A DNA stretch of 64,000 bases from Cohnella ginsengisoli (GTDB lineage: Bacteria; Bacillota; Bacilli; Paenibacillales; Paenibacillaceae): assembly GCF_029525555.1 (NCBI RefSeq), contig NZ_JAPDHZ010000004.1:558001-622000 (forward strand), given 5' to 3'. Shown here piece after piece: positions 8,655-18,540 of this stretch (position 1 is the stretch's first letter; every line of letters starts with the position of its first letter). The position numbers were made by a program, and so were the translations under genes. Below the pieces are notes generated by a model that did no database searches, was not told the DNA's origin, and saw only the letters and a program-made list of their open reading frames with translations.

Positions 8655-8684
8655 TTGTCAAAAAAACGTTTTCGGAACTATTAT
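8655..8684 (+). promoter_or_regulatory. Candidate sigma-A promoter of pucR, inside an AT-rich inverted repeat
   Basis: TTGTCA (8655-8660), an 18-base spacer and TATTAT (8679-8684) precede the pucR start by 60 bases in an AT-rich island. It is flanked by arms 8635-8646 (aatatacattac) and 8685-8696 (gtaatatatatt), complementary at 11 of 12 positions, which could bind a regulator such as PucR itself. Confidence 0.5.
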
Positions 8685-8744
8685 GTAATATATATTCACA
8701 TAAAAGGCCGACGAGCTTCGATTTTGATCCGAGGAGTGACGAAG

Positions 8745-10357
8745 ATGCATCTAACGGTAGAGCAAGCGCTTGCGGTCTATCCGCTCTCGGAAGGAAAGCT
8801 GATCGCCGGAGGAGCCGGCCGGTCCCGCGTCGTGAAGTCGGTGAACGTCATGGACGCCCCGGACATCGCGGACTGGATCAAAGAAGGCGAGATGCTGTTC
8901 ACGACGGCGTATTTGATCAAGGACGACCCCGAAGAAGCGACAGCCTTTTTTGCATAAGCTCCACCAGCGCGGCGCTTCGGGACTCGGCATCAAGCTCGGC
9001 CGCTTCTGGACGTCCGTTCCGGAAGCGCTCGTCAGCAAGGCCGACGAATTGGGTTTTCCGCTCATCGAGCTGCCGTACGCGTTCACTTTTTCCGATCAGA
9101 TGAACGGATTGTTCAACGCCGAGATGCGCAAGAGCACCGGCATCTTGCAGGACGTGCTCGATAAACAGGTGCGGCTCATGAGATTTGCGCTCCGGTCGGA
9201 TCATGTCCGGGAGCTGTTCGAGACCGTTTCCGAGGTGATCGGCGAGCCGATCGCCGTGATCGGATCCCGGGGGCAGATCGTGTACAACGGCTCGGAGAAC
9301 GCGGACGCGGATTTGCTGGCCGGATGGCCTTGGAGCCCGAACGGCAAATGGATCAAGACCGAGGGCTGGCAAGCGTTCGGCGTACCGCTCATGAAGTCTT
9401 CGCGGTGTACGGGGCATGTCCTGTTCTTTACGCCGCGCATCTATTTGTCGGCCATCGAAGAGAGTCTGTACAGCCAGGCGGCCGAGCTGCTTTCCTTCCA
9501 CTTGAATTTTAACTACGAGGATTATCTCGAACAGTCGATCCAGCGGGATTTCGGCCAGTTGGTCAAACGGCATCTTCGCAACGGCATGTCCCATGAATCG
9601 CTGGAATCCTATGCCGCCAAGTGGGAGTTGACCCTGTTTGAAGGCGCGTATCGATGCGTGCTGACCGTTTGTTCGTCCCCGGATCCTGCAGTGCGGGCCG
9701 AACGGCTGGAAGCTTTGAAAAACGAATTGTTGAGCCATGCGCTCATCCAGGCGCTGTCGGGCACGCATGTCGTGCTGGAGGAGGGGGTGCTTTCGCTTTT
9801 TCCGGAGCGGGATGCGGGCGGGGAAGAGGAGCGGCTGTCCATGGCGTTATCGAGCTTCCTGTCGGGATTGAAGGGGGGCGAATAAAGAAAACGCGCGCTC
9901 CGCGGTCAGCAGCCGCAAAAAGAAGGCGGCGCAGCTTGCCGAAGCATACCGGGAATGCGGAGAAGCGCATCGGTTATCCGAACAGTGGGGGCTTGGCGGC
10001 GAGGTCGTGCGGTATGAAACGCTGGATTTCGCCTACATTTTCGAACAAGTATCCCGCCAGCGAATGACGACGTACTGCGATCGCCTGCTGGCCGGTCTCG
10101 AGGGCAAGGACCCGGATTATGTCCAGGAGATGATGCGGACGCTCGAGACTTACTTGGACAACGACGGTCAGCTTAACGAGACGGCAAAGAAGCTGTTCAT
10201 CCACCGAAACACGGCGACCTACCGGATCGAAAAGCTAGGCGAGCTGCTGGATGTCGACTTCAAGCGGATCAACGATTTGCTGAAGCTGAAGCTGGTGTTC
10301 CAGTTCCGTAAAATGCTCGGCGGCGAGCTGTCAAAAGCGCCGTCAAGGACCCGGTAA
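8745..10357 (+). CDS. pucR: PucR family transcriptional regulator of purine catabolism (two frameshifts as read)
   Basis: The N-terminal PucR domain begins MHLTVEQAL and contains VMDAPDIADWIKEGEMLFTT; the C-terminal HTH segment ends in LFIHRNTATYRIEKL, which is typical of PucR/CdaR regulators. The frame breaks twice: at T6 8946-8951 and at G6 9873-9878. Removing one base in each gives a continuous protein of about 536 residues, near the family's usual 530. Bases 9879-10006, seen as non-coding when unrepaired, then encode the linker before the HTH. ATG 8745 is preceded by gaggag. It sits between operon A and the purine genes and so may control either or both. Confidence 0.85.
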
Positions 10358-10436
10358 ACGGCAGCGAAAACGACATTTCTTCTATTATATATGCACGTCC
10401 CGTTTTATGTCGGCTGAACCAGGGAGGGCGGAAGCG

Positions 10437-11781
10437 ATGGATACTCGAACGAGCTCGAAAATATGGATACGCGACGCCCTCATTTTGACGATGAACGCGG
10501 ATAATGAAGTGATCGCCGGCGACGTTCTCGTCGAAGGCGGCAGGATCGTTCGGATCGGAGCAGGCATCGAGGCGCCGGACGCGCAGGTGATCAACGCCGG
10601 CGGCAAGGTGCTGCTGCCCGGTTTCGTACAGACGCACATCCACCTATGCCAAACGCTGTTCCGCGGGAGGGCCGACGATCTGGCATTGATCGATTGGCTG
10701 CGCAAGCGCATCTGGCCGCTCGAAGCCGCGCACAGCGAAGATTCGGTTTATTACTCCGCGCTGCTCGGGATCGGCGAGCTGATTCGCAGCGGGACGACGA
10801 CGATTCTCGATATGGAGACGGTTCATCATGCGGATGCGGCTTTTCGGGCGATCGAGGAGAGCGGGATTCGCGCCTTTTCCGGCAAGGTCATGATGGATCA
10901 CGGCACGGAGGTGCCGCTCGCCCTGCAGGAGACGACGGAGCGATCGCTTCAGGAGAGCGTGGACCTGCTGGAAAAATGGCATGGCGCGGCGAACGGGCGA
11001 ATCCAATATGCGTTCTGTCCCCGCTTCGTCGTCTCTTGCACGGAGGAACTGCTGATCGGCGTGCGGGATTTATCCGCGAAGTACGGCGTGCGCGTGCACA
11101 CGCATGCTTCGGAAAATCAGGACGAGATCGCGATGGTCGAAGCTGAGCGCGGCATGCGAAACGTCGTTTATTTGGACCATATTGGCCTTGCTCGGCCTAA
11201 TTTGATCCTCGCGCACAGCATCTGGCTCGACGAGGCGGAAAAGGCGATCATTCAAAAGCGCGGCGTGAAAGTGACGCATTGTCCGGGATCTAATCTGAAG
11301 CTCGCTTCTGGCATCGCCGAGGTGCCTGCGCTGCTCGAGATGAACATACCGCTCGGGCTCGGCGCGGACGGCGCGCCTTGCAACAACAACCTCGACATGT
11401 TTCAGGAAATGCGCCTTGCGGCGTTTATTCAAAAGGTGCAGCACGGACCAACGGTCATGGACGCGAGAAAGGTGCTGCGGATGGCGACGATGGGCGGTGC
11501 CGAGGTGCTTGGGCTCGAAGGCGAGATCGGCAGCGTCGAAATCGGTAAAAAAAGCGGACCTGCAGCTGCTCGACCTGGAGGATTTTCACGTTTATCCGTC
11601 TTACGACGCCGACGTCTTTTCCCGGGTCGTGTACGCGGCGACCCGCGGGGACGTAGACACGGTGTTGATCGACGGCAAGGTCGTCATGTCGGGCAAAAGC
11701 GTGTTGACGGTCGATCGTAGTCGCGTGCTGACGGAGTCGGATCGATCGCTCAAGGCTTTGCTGGCGCGAATCGGCATGTGA
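10437..11781 (+). CDS. MtaD-like amidohydrolase (adenosine-derivative or guanine-type deaminase; one frameshift as read)
   Basis: COG0402 amidohydrolase with TILTMN-type N-terminus, QTHIHLCQ metal motif, VRVHTHASEN, ILAHSIWL, SNLKLASG and GADGAPCNNN. This is the pattern of 5'-deoxyadenosine/methylthioadenosine deaminases and of guanine or 8-oxoguanine deaminases. ATG 10437 follows gggaggg. The frame breaks in A7 11547-11553 (IGKK-ADL); removing one A joins the C-terminal LQLLDLEDF part and gives about 447 residues, the usual length. It lies just after pucR and overlaps the XdhC gene, so a purine or purine-nucleoside substrate is likely. The exact substrate cannot be told from sequence. Confidence 0.78.
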
Positions 11782-12851
11782 ACCGGACAAAAAAGGGGGC
11801 GGCGGCCTTGGAAGCCTGCGAGATCGTGGAATATTGGATGACGGATGCCGCTCCCGCGTTGCTCGCCACGGTCATCGGCGTAGAGGGCCACGCTTATCGC
11901 AAACCGGGCGCGATGATGCTGCTGTACGCGGACGGGAGGAAGCGCGGAACGATCAGTCCCGGCTGTCTCGAGGGCGACTTGCTCGAACGGACGTCGGGGT
12001 TGCTGGCAACGGGTCGCTGCGAAATGGTTCGGTACAACATGAAATCCGAGGAGGATGCGGTTTGGGGCGAAGCCGTCGGCTGCGGCGGCATCGTCGACGT
12101 ACTGCTGGAGCCGCTGGCCGGCGCCGCGGCCGACGCGCTTCGCGAGCTGGGCTTCCGGCTGCGAGCCGGGGAGGGCGCTTCGCTTCTTCGCTATCGGCAT
12201 GGAGACGGGATTGCTTACGAGGTCCGGGCCTCGCAGGTGGGGGATGCGGCTCTGCCGCGAGCCGCTCGTTCGGCGCGTCTGTTGTTCGCGCAGTCGATCG
12301 CGCCTCGGCCGCGGCTGCTGCTGTTCGGCGCGGGCTACGATGCGGAGCCCGTCGCGCGAATCGCAAGCGCGCTCGGGTTCAGGGTGACTGTGGCCGACTG
12401 GCGTCCCGGATTGCTCTCGGGCGAGCGCTTTCCCGGCATGGCGCTCGTTTGCGGTTCTCCTGCCGAGATCGCGTTATCGCTAGGAATCGGGCCGGCCGAT
12501 TATGCGCTCGTGATGGGCCACCAGCTGCAAAGGGACAGGGCGCTGATCGAGACGCTGCTGTCTGTGAAGCCTGCGTACGTCGGCGTGATCGGTTCGGCGC
12601 GGCGAATCGCGCATCTGTTCGAAGGACTGCCGATGCCGCCATTCGTCCATGCGCCGGTCGGCCTTCCGATCGGCGCGGAAGGGCCGGAAGAGGTCGCGAT
12701 CAGCGTCGCCGCGGAATTGGTCGCGATCCGGAGGAAGGGCAAAGGCGGTGATGAGGATGGACGCGTTAAATATCGCGGCTATCTACCTGGCGGCCGGACA
12801 GAGCGTCCGGATGGGCAGGCCGAAGCTGTCCCTGGCGTTTGCGGATGGTGA
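11778..12851 (+). CDS. xdhC: XdhC/CoxI family molybdenum cofactor insertion protein
   Basis: N-terminal XdhC_CoxI domain with LATVIGVEGHAYRKPGAMML and SPGCLEGDL, then the Rossmann-like C-terminal domain (LLLFGAGYDAEPVARIA, VMGHQLQRD, YVGVIGSARR). XdhC proteins sulfurate and insert the molybdenum cofactor into xanthine dehydrogenase, whose subunits are encoded at 18541-22258. The GTG start overlaps the preceding stop. As read, the frame runs about 100 bases into the next gene and ends in a tail (from about GKGGDEDG) that is simply the next gene in another frame. Either the overlap is real or a base error removed a stop near 12749. Confidence 0.85.
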   Translation: MNRTKKGAAALEACEIVEYWMTDAAPALLATVIGVEGHAYRKPGAMMLLYADGRKRGTISPGCLEGDLLERTSGLLATGRCEMVRYNMKSEEDAVWGEAVGCGGIVDVLLEPLAGAAADALRELGFRLRAGEGASLLRYRHGDGIAYEVRASQVGDAALPRAARSARLLFAQSIAPRPRLLLFGAGYDAEPVARIASALGFRVTVADWRPGLLSGERFPGMALVCGSPAEIALSLGIGPADYALVMGHQLQRDRALIETLLSVKPAYVGVIGSARRIAHLFEGLPMPPFVHAPVGLPIGAEGPEEVAISVAAELVAIRRKGKGGDEDGRVKYRGYLPGGRTERPDGQAEAVPGVCGW

Positions 12852-13386
12852 GCGCCTCGGCGAAAAGGGGTGGCGGGCGCTGCGGAAGAGCGCCGTCGTA
12901 TCGCATGTCGTCGCCGTCGTAAGTCCGGAAGATCCGCTCGAATGGCTGCGCGACGCGTCGGAAGCGACGGTCGTGCGCAGTCCCGAGTCGAAGTTCGGCA
13001 TGGCTTATTCGATCCGTGCAGGGCTTCGGGCTGCGCGCGAGCGCTTGCCGGATGCGGTGCTCGTCGCGCTGGCCGATCAGCCGTTTTTAACGCCTTTGCT
13101 GTTGAATCGTCTCGCCTGCGCATTCGCGGATTCGCCTGCGCTAGACTATGCGGCTTGCAATTATGGCAGCTTTTCTGCCCCGCCTGCGATCTTTTCTCCC
13201 CGCATGTACGATGCTTTGGAGGCGCTTGAAGGCGATGCGGGGGCGAGGAGGCTTTTAAGCGATGCTGCCTATAAGGGAATTCGTATCTCTATTGAAGACG
13301 AACGGATCGCCATGGATGTCGATACGCCGGGAGATTGGCAGGCGGCGAAGCGAATGGCTTGTAAATCGTTCGGATATAAGAGTTAA
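12751..13386 (+). CDS. MobA-like molybdenum cofactor cytidylyltransferase (PucB/MocA family)
   Basis: 211 residues from ATG 12751 (GTG 12748 and ATG 12757 are alternatives). The nucleotidyltransferase signature LAAGQSVRMGRPK is near the N-terminus, followed by VALADQPF and DVDTPGDW. PucB of B. subtilis and MocA transfer CMP (or GMP) to molybdopterin, making the cofactor form that xanthine dehydrogenase needs. It overlaps xdhC and lies upstream of the importer and pucCDE, as in other purine-utilisation clusters. Confidence 0.82.
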   Translation: MRMDALNIAAIYLAAGQSVRMGRPKLSLAFADGERLGEKGWRALRKSAVVSHVVAVVSPEDPLEWLRDASEATVVRSPESKFGMAYSIRAGLRAARERLPDAVLVALADQPFLTPLLLNRLACAFADSPALDYAACNYGSFSAPPAIFSPRMYDALEALEGDAGARRLLSDAAYKGIRISIEDERIAMDVDTPGDWQAAKRMACKSFGYKS

Positions 13387-13581
13387 AAGGCATCGTTTTC
13401 CTCGACATCTGAATCGATCATTCGGAAGTGCACCATGCACAATTCGCGCAACGGCGAATTAGACGATTCTCCAATGAGATGTCATCTATGTTGACGTTGA
13501 AATGACGCGAATCTATATTGGGAATACGTCATTGGTGCACGCCAAATCGACCAACAATCAGGGAGTCGGGGGAGGAACGGT
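13387..13581 (+). promoter_or_regulatory. Upstream region of the importer/purine operon with sigma-A promoter and dyads
   Basis: A near-ideal promoter lies at 13491-13519: TTGACG, a 17-base spacer, TATATT. Upstream are two short perfect dyads, gtgca-cca-tgcac at 13428-13440 and aattcgc-N6-gcgaatt at 13441-13460, in the position of an activator or repressor site. A second gtgcac occurs after the -10 near 13535. No riboswitch was recognised. Confidence 0.6.
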
Positions 13582-14787
13582 ATGAAAAAGATTAAAAGCA
13601 CGTGGAGCGCAAGTTTGGTATTCGTCGTCATGATGGTGCTCGTGCTGGCGGGCTGCGGCAATTCGAACAACGGCGAGAGCGCCGGTCCATCGGCATCTTC
13701 CTCAGAATCGCCAAGCGCATCGACCGCCGCTAGCGCGTCGCCAAGCGCGTCGGCATCGGCTTCGCCATCGGCGTCGGCGTCCGGCGAAGGCATCGCGAAT
13801 CCGCGCGTCGCGTTCATCTATATCGGTCCTCCGGGAGACGGCGGTTGGACGTTCCAGCACGATCAAGGCGTCAAGTACATGGAGAAAGAGCTCGGCATCA
13901 AAGCGGACACGGTCGAAAACGTACCGGAGAGCGCCGACGCGGAGCGGATCATCACCGAGCTCGCGCAAAGCCACGATATCATTTTTACGACCAGCTTCGG
14001 TTATATGGACTACACGCTGAATGTCGCCAAGAAGTTCCCGAACGTCAAGTTCGAGCATGCCGGCGGCTATAAGACGAACGATAACATGGCCACCTACTTC
14101 GGAAAAAACTGGGAGGCCAGCTATCTGAGCGGCATCGCGGCGGGCAAGATGACGAATAAAAACCACCTCGGCTACGTCGCGGCGTTCCCGATTCCGGAGC
14201 TTATTTATAACATCAACGCCTTCACGCTCGGCGCGCAATCCGTCAACAAGGACGTCAAGGTCGACGTCGTCTGGACGAACACCTGGTTCGATCCGACGAC
14301 CGAGCGCAATGCGGCCATGAGCCTGCTCGACAAGGGCGCAGACGTGCTGATGGCCTACCAGGATTCGCCGGCTTCGCTCCAAGCGGCTGCGGAGAAGGGC
14401 GCGATGGCGGGCGGCAACGACTCCGACATGACGCGTTACGCCCCGAAGGCTTACCTGACGAATCCGATCTGGAACTGGGGCCCTTACTATGTGAAGAAGG
14501 TCAAGGCGCTGATGGACGGCACATGGACCAACGATCAATACCTGGGCTCGTTCACGGACGGCATGGTCGACATCGCGCCGATCGGCGAGAGCGTTCCGGA
14601 CGACGTGAAAAAGCTGGTCGAAGACCAGAAGGCGAAGTTCCTCGCCGGCGAAGACAACATTTATAGCGGCCCGATCCTTGATCAGAGCGGCGCGGAGAAA
14701 ATCCCGAGCGGCAAGTCGCTGACGGACGCCGAGATTCTCGATATGAACTGGTTCGTTAAAGGCGTCGAGGGCACGATTCCGCAATAA
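13582..14787 (+). CDS. BMP/PnrA-family substrate-binding lipoprotein (nucleoside or nucleobase ABC importer)
   Basis: 401 residues. A lipoprotein signal peptide ends in the lipobox LAGC with Cys near residue 25, followed by a Ser/Ala/Pro-rich linker (about 30-70) and then the BMP domain beginning NPRVAFIYIGPPGDGGWTFQHD. This domain occurs in nucleoside receptors such as PnrA and B. subtilis NupN. Gly-rich GDGGW and the DSDMTRYAP ligand region are visible. A good Shine-Dalgarno (gggaggaac) precedes ATG. Placed directly before the ABC ATPase and permeases and the purine enzymes, it probably captures purine bases or nucleosides at the membrane surface. Confidence 0.87.
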   Translation: MKKIKSTWSASLVFVVMMVLVLAGCGNSNNGESAGPSASSSESPSASTAASASPSASASASPSASASGEGIANPRVAFIYIGPPGDGGWTFQHDQGVKYMEKELGIKADTVENVPESADAERIITELAQSHDIIFTTSFGYMDYTLNVAKKFPNVKFEHAGGYKTNDNMATYFGKNWEASYLSGIAAGKMTNKNHLGYVAAFPIPELIYNINAFTLGAQSVNKDVKVDVVWTNTWFDPTTERNAAMSLLDKGADVLMAYQDSPASLQAAAEKGAMAGGNDSDMTRYAPKAYLTNPIWNWGPYYVKKVKALMDGTWTNDQYLGSFTDGMVDIAPIGESVPDDVKKLVEDQKAKFLAGEDNIYSGPILDQSGAEKIPSGKSLTDAEILDMNWFVKGVEGTIPQ

Positions 14788-14808
14788 AATCCGGCAAGCA
14801 GGTTTTCG

Positions 14809-14835
14809 ACAAATCCCTTGAGCCAAGGGATTTGT
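14809..14835 (+). terminator. 12-bp perfect stem-loop after the lipoprotein gene (attenuator)
   Basis: Arms 14809-14820 and 14824-14835 pair perfectly with a three-base loop. Only a weak T-tract follows. It probably lets the binding protein be made in excess over the ATPase and permeases, a common arrangement for ABC importers. Confidence 0.65.
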
Positions 14836-14881
14836 TGATTTAAGGCCGCGAGGGCGGATGTACCGCGAAAGCAATCGGCAG

Positions 14882-14908
14882 ACGGGAGGGGGGCGGCCCC
14901 TCCCCCGT
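14882..14908 (+). repeat. G/C-rich inverted repeat upstream of the ABC ATPase
   Basis: acgggagggg...cccctcccccgt form an imperfect hairpin about 10 bases before the Shine-Dalgarno of the ATPase gene. Run lengths here may be affected by the base-count errors seen throughout the window. Confidence 0.4.
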
Positions 14909-14927
14909 ACGAAGGAGGACAACAACG

Positions 14928-16455
14928 ATGCACGCTATCGAGATGCGCCGGATCGTCAAGCAGTTCGGGTCTGTCGTCGCCAATGATCACGTGGACTTTA
15001 CGGCAGGGGCGGGAGAGATCCATGCGCTGCTCGGAGAAAACGGGGCGGGCAAAAGCACGATGATGTGCATGCTGTCCGGCGTCTACCGCCCCACGAGCGG
15101 AGAGATCCTGCTCCGCGGCGAGCAGGTCCGCATCCGATCGCCCAAGGACGCCGCCAAGCTCGGCGTCGGCATGGTGTTCCAGAACTTCAGGCTCGTCGCC
15201 ACGCTGACGGCCGCGGAGAATATCGTGCTCGGCGAGCGCTCTTCCTTCTGGCGCGGCCCGAACTGGATGAAAAACAAGCAGCGGGAGATCAAGGGCCTGG
15301 CCCAAAAATTCGGCTTGGACTTCCCGGTCGACCGTCCGATCTGGCAGTTGTCGGTGGGCGAGCAGCAGCGCGTGGAGATCGTCAAGACGCTGTACCGGGG
15401 CGCGCAGTTCATCATTTTGGACGAACCGACCTCCGTGCTGACGCCCGGCGAGGCGGATCAGCTGTTCGAAACGCTGCGAACGATGAAAGCGGAGGGCAAG
15501 ACCGTCATCGTGACGACGCACAAGCTGAAGGAAGTCATGGCCGTCGCCGACCGCATCTCGGTCATGCGCAAAGGGAAGATGATCCACGCGATCGACAAGA
15601 ACGATACGAACGAAAAAAGAGCTGGCCAGGCTTATGGTCGGCAAAGAGATCGCCGCGCAGCGAGAACTGCCTGCCCGAACGCCCGGAAGGATGCTGCTCG
15701 AGGTCAATCGGCTTGAAGTCATGGCCGAGCACGGACGCAAAGCGTTGGACGGCTTGTCCCTCAGCATTCGCGCCGGGGAAATCGTAGGCGTCGCGGGCGT
15801 CGCGGGCAACGGGCAGAAGGAGCTGGCCGAAGTGCTGACCGGCCTCCTCCCTTGGCGGCGCGGACAGATCGAGTTCGACGGCAAGCCGCTTCGCAACGCG
15901 TCCGTACGCGGCGCGATCGAAGCCGGCATCTCGCACGTGCCGGAAAATCGCATGAAAAGCGGGCTGGCCGGCAGCCTCGGACTCGTCGACAATTTGCTGT
16001 TCAAGTCTTACCGGTCCGCCGACCGCGCCAGGCTCGGCTTTCTGCGCATCGGCCGCAACAAAGCCTGGGGACAGCGGCTGGTCGAGGAGTTCGACGTGCG
16101 GACGCCGGGCATCGACACGCCGGTGCAGCAGCTCTCGGGCGGCAATCAGCAGAAGCTGCTGCTGGCGCGCGAGATCCATCACGACCCGAAGCTGATGGTC
16201 GCGGTCCATCCGACGCAAGGTCTCGACGTCGGCGCGACCGAGGGCGTGCACCGGCTGCTCGCCAAGCTGCGCGCCGAGGACAAGAGCGTGCTGCTCATCT
16301 CGGAGGATCTCGACGAGGTGATGCAGCTCTCCGATCGCATCCTCGTCATCTTCGGCGGGCGCATCGTCGCCGAGCTGAACCGAGGAGAAGCGGATAGGGA
16401 GATCATCGGCATGTACATGGCCGGACTGCACGGAGCGGAGGAGGAAGCGATATGA
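14928..16455 (+). CDS. Double-domain ABC transporter ATPase, NupO/YufO type (one frameshift as read)
   Basis: First ABC domain: Walker A GENGAGKS, signature LSVGEQQRVEI, Walker B LDEPTSVL. Second domain: degenerate Walker A GVAGNGQKE, signature LSGGNQQK and VAVHPTQGLD, as is usual in the RbsA/NupO family. The frame breaks between the domains at A6 15613-15618; removing one A restores TNEKELARLMVGKE and gives about 508 residues, the family length. ATG 14928 follows gaaggagg and the stop overlaps the permease start. It powers uptake of the ligand bound by the BMP lipoprotein. Confidence 0.88.
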
Positions 16456-17586
16456 GCAAGATCCAAGCCGCGTCCGCGCTGCCGCTCGAGCCGGCCGAAG
16501 CGCCGCGCCGCCGCCGCTGGTCGTACCGAATCGAGATCGATCCGTCGGGTACGCGCAATCCATGGTGGATCACGCCGCTCTCCATCCTGCTCGCGCTCGT
16601 GCTTTGCGGCATTTTCATCGCCGCCAACGGCATGAATCCGATGACCGTCTACGCGAAAATGATCAAAGGCGCCTTCGGCTCCTCGTTCGGCATCACCGAG
16701 ACGCTCGTCAAGGCGATCCCGCTCCTCTTGTGCGGCATCGGCGTGGCGATCGCCTACCGCATCTCCGTCTGGAATATCGGCGCTGAAGGCCAGTTCCTCG
16801 TCGGCGCCGTCGCGGCGACGGCCGTCACGATTTGGTTCCCCGGCCTTCCGATTTACGGCACGATCCCGCTCATGGTCGTCTTCGCGATCGCCGCGGGCGG
16901 CATATGGGGTTTGCTTACGGCAATACCACGCACCTATTTCCAGGTCAACGAGCTCGTCACCTCGCTCATGCTGAACTACGTCGCGATCCTGCTGCTCGAC
17001 TACTTCGTGTTCGGGCCATGGAAAGATCCGAAAGGCTTCAACTTCCCCCGGTACCCCGATGTTTAACGAAGCGCAGACGCTGCCGGCGCTCGGCGATACG
17101 CGGCTTCACTTCGGCCTCGTTTTCGCGCTGGTCGCCGTCGTCCTGTACGGACTGCTCGTCAAGTATACGAAGTGGGGCTACGAGCTGCGGCTCATCGGCG
17201 CCAATCCCGAAGCGGCCAAAAACGCAGGCATCCCGATCAAGCGTCACATTTTGCTCGTCATGCTCATCAGCGGAGGCCTCGCGGGTCTCGCCGGCATGGC
17301 GGAGGTGTCCGGCGTATCGCACAGGCTTATGTACGGCATCTCGCCGGGCTACGGCTATACGGCGATCATCGTCGCTTGGCTCGCCAAGCTGAATCCGGTC
17401 GGCCTCGTCGTCTCCGCCGTCCTGTTCGGCGGCCTGATCGTCGGCGGCTACAGCGTGCAGACGATCGGCTTGCCGTCGTCCATCTCCAATATGATTCAAG
17501 GCGCGATATTGTTTTTCCTGATCGCCGGCGGCATGTTCGGCAAGTTCCGGCTTCGGCGCAACGCTTCAGTAGAGGAGAGATCGACC
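16452..17586 (+). CDS. ABC transporter permease 1, NupP/YufP type (frameshift; stop missing as read)
   Basis: Begins with a basic cytoplasmic segment of about 35 residues, then several membrane segments with the BPD_transp_2 signatures YRISVWNIGAEGQ and FQVNELVTSLMLNY. The frame breaks at C5 17045-17049; with four C it reads GFNFPGTPMFNEAQ and continues through LIGANPEAAKNAG. In the continued frame no stop occurs before permease 2, so the two appear fused. However, TAG 17570-17572 in the next frame is immediately followed by aggagag and the permease 2 ATG, so a further base error and two separate genes is my preferred reading. Confidence 0.8.
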
Positions 17587-18516
17587 ATGGATACTTTCAC
17601 GCAGATCGTCATCGCCGCGATCTCTTCCGGCACGCCGCTGCTGTTCGCCGCGCTCGGCGGCATCCTGATCGAACGCTCCGGCATCATTCAGCTCGGCGCG
17701 GAAGGGATCATGCTGCTCGGCGCCGTCATCTCCTGCATGACATTCATCCATACGGGCAGCCTGCCCCTCGCGCTGCTCGCGGTCGCCGGCATCAGCATCG
17801 CGCTCGGACTGGTGCACGCCTTCATGACGGTGACGCTTCGGGCGAACCAGACGGTGAGCGGTCTCGCGATGACGCTGTTCGGCACGGGCCTCAGCGCCTA
17901 TCTCGGCAAGTCCGTCGCCGGCACCCCGATACCGGGTTCGGTGCCGAAGTTCGACCTGAACTTTTTGGACGGCGTGCCGTTCTTGGGCGACGTTTTCGGC
18001 CACTTGAACGTGCTCACTTGGTTCAGCTTCTTGCTCGTCGTCGTCTTGCATTTGTTCATTCACCGCACCTCCTGGGGACTGCACCTGCGCGCCATCGGCG
18101 ACAATCCGGCGACCGCCGACGTCATGGGCATTCGCGTACAGACGTTCCGTTACGGCTACGTCATCGCCGGCACCATCCTGATCGGCCTGGCCGGCGCCGA
18201 CATGCTGCTCGCCTACTCGCCGACCTGGACCGAAGGGATGACTGCCGGCCGCGGCTGGATCGCCGTCGCGCTCATCATTTTCGCCCGGTGGAACCCGGTT
18301 CGCGCGCTGCTCTGCGCTTACTTTTTCGGCGCGATGGACACGATTGGCTTCAAGATTCAGCTGATCGGCAGCGAGATTCCGTCTTACTTCCTTAAGATGA
18401 TTCCTTACATCGTCACGATCCTCGTGCTCATGTATCTCGGCTGGCGCAGCCGCAACAAGCTGTCCGGCACGCCGCAATCGCTTGGACTGCCTTATATCCG
18501 GGAACAGCGATTCTAG
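17587..18516 (+). CDS. ABC transporter permease 2, NupQ/YufQ type
   Basis: 309 residues from ATG 17587, which follows agaggagag. A BPD_transp_2 membrane protein with ERSGIIQLGAEGIMLLGA, LRANQTVSGLAMTLFGTGLSAYLG and LRAIGDNPATADVMGI, matching the second permease of nucleoside importers of the NupNOPQ type. Hydrophobic segments run through the entire length. It forms the membrane pore with permease 1. The FAD subunit of xanthine dehydrogenase starts 24 bases later, which ties import directly to purine oxidation. Confidence 0.87.
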   Translation: MDTFTQIVIAAISSGTPLLFAALGGILIERSGIIQLGAEGIMLLGAVISCMTFIHTGSLPLALLAVAGISIALGLVHAFMTVTLRANQTVSGLAMTLFGTGLSAYLGKSVAGTPIPGSVPKFDLNFLDGVPFLGDVFGHLNVLTWFSFLLVVVLHLFIHRTSWGLHLRAIGDNPATADVMGIRVQTFRYGYVIAGTILIGLAGADMLLAYSPTWTEGMTAGRGWIAVALIIFARWNPVRALLCAYFFGAMDTIGFKIQLIGSEIPSYFLKMIPYIVTILVLMYLGWRSRNKLSGTPQSLGLPYIREQRF

Positions 18517-18540
18517 TCGCGAAAAAGGGGGGAGAACGCC

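Noticed and set aside
13690-13790. Repetitive tca/gcg-rich stretch suggesting a tandem repeat or CRISPR-like element
   Set aside because: It is the Ser/Ala/Pro linker after the lipobox of the BMP lipoprotein, coding in frame.
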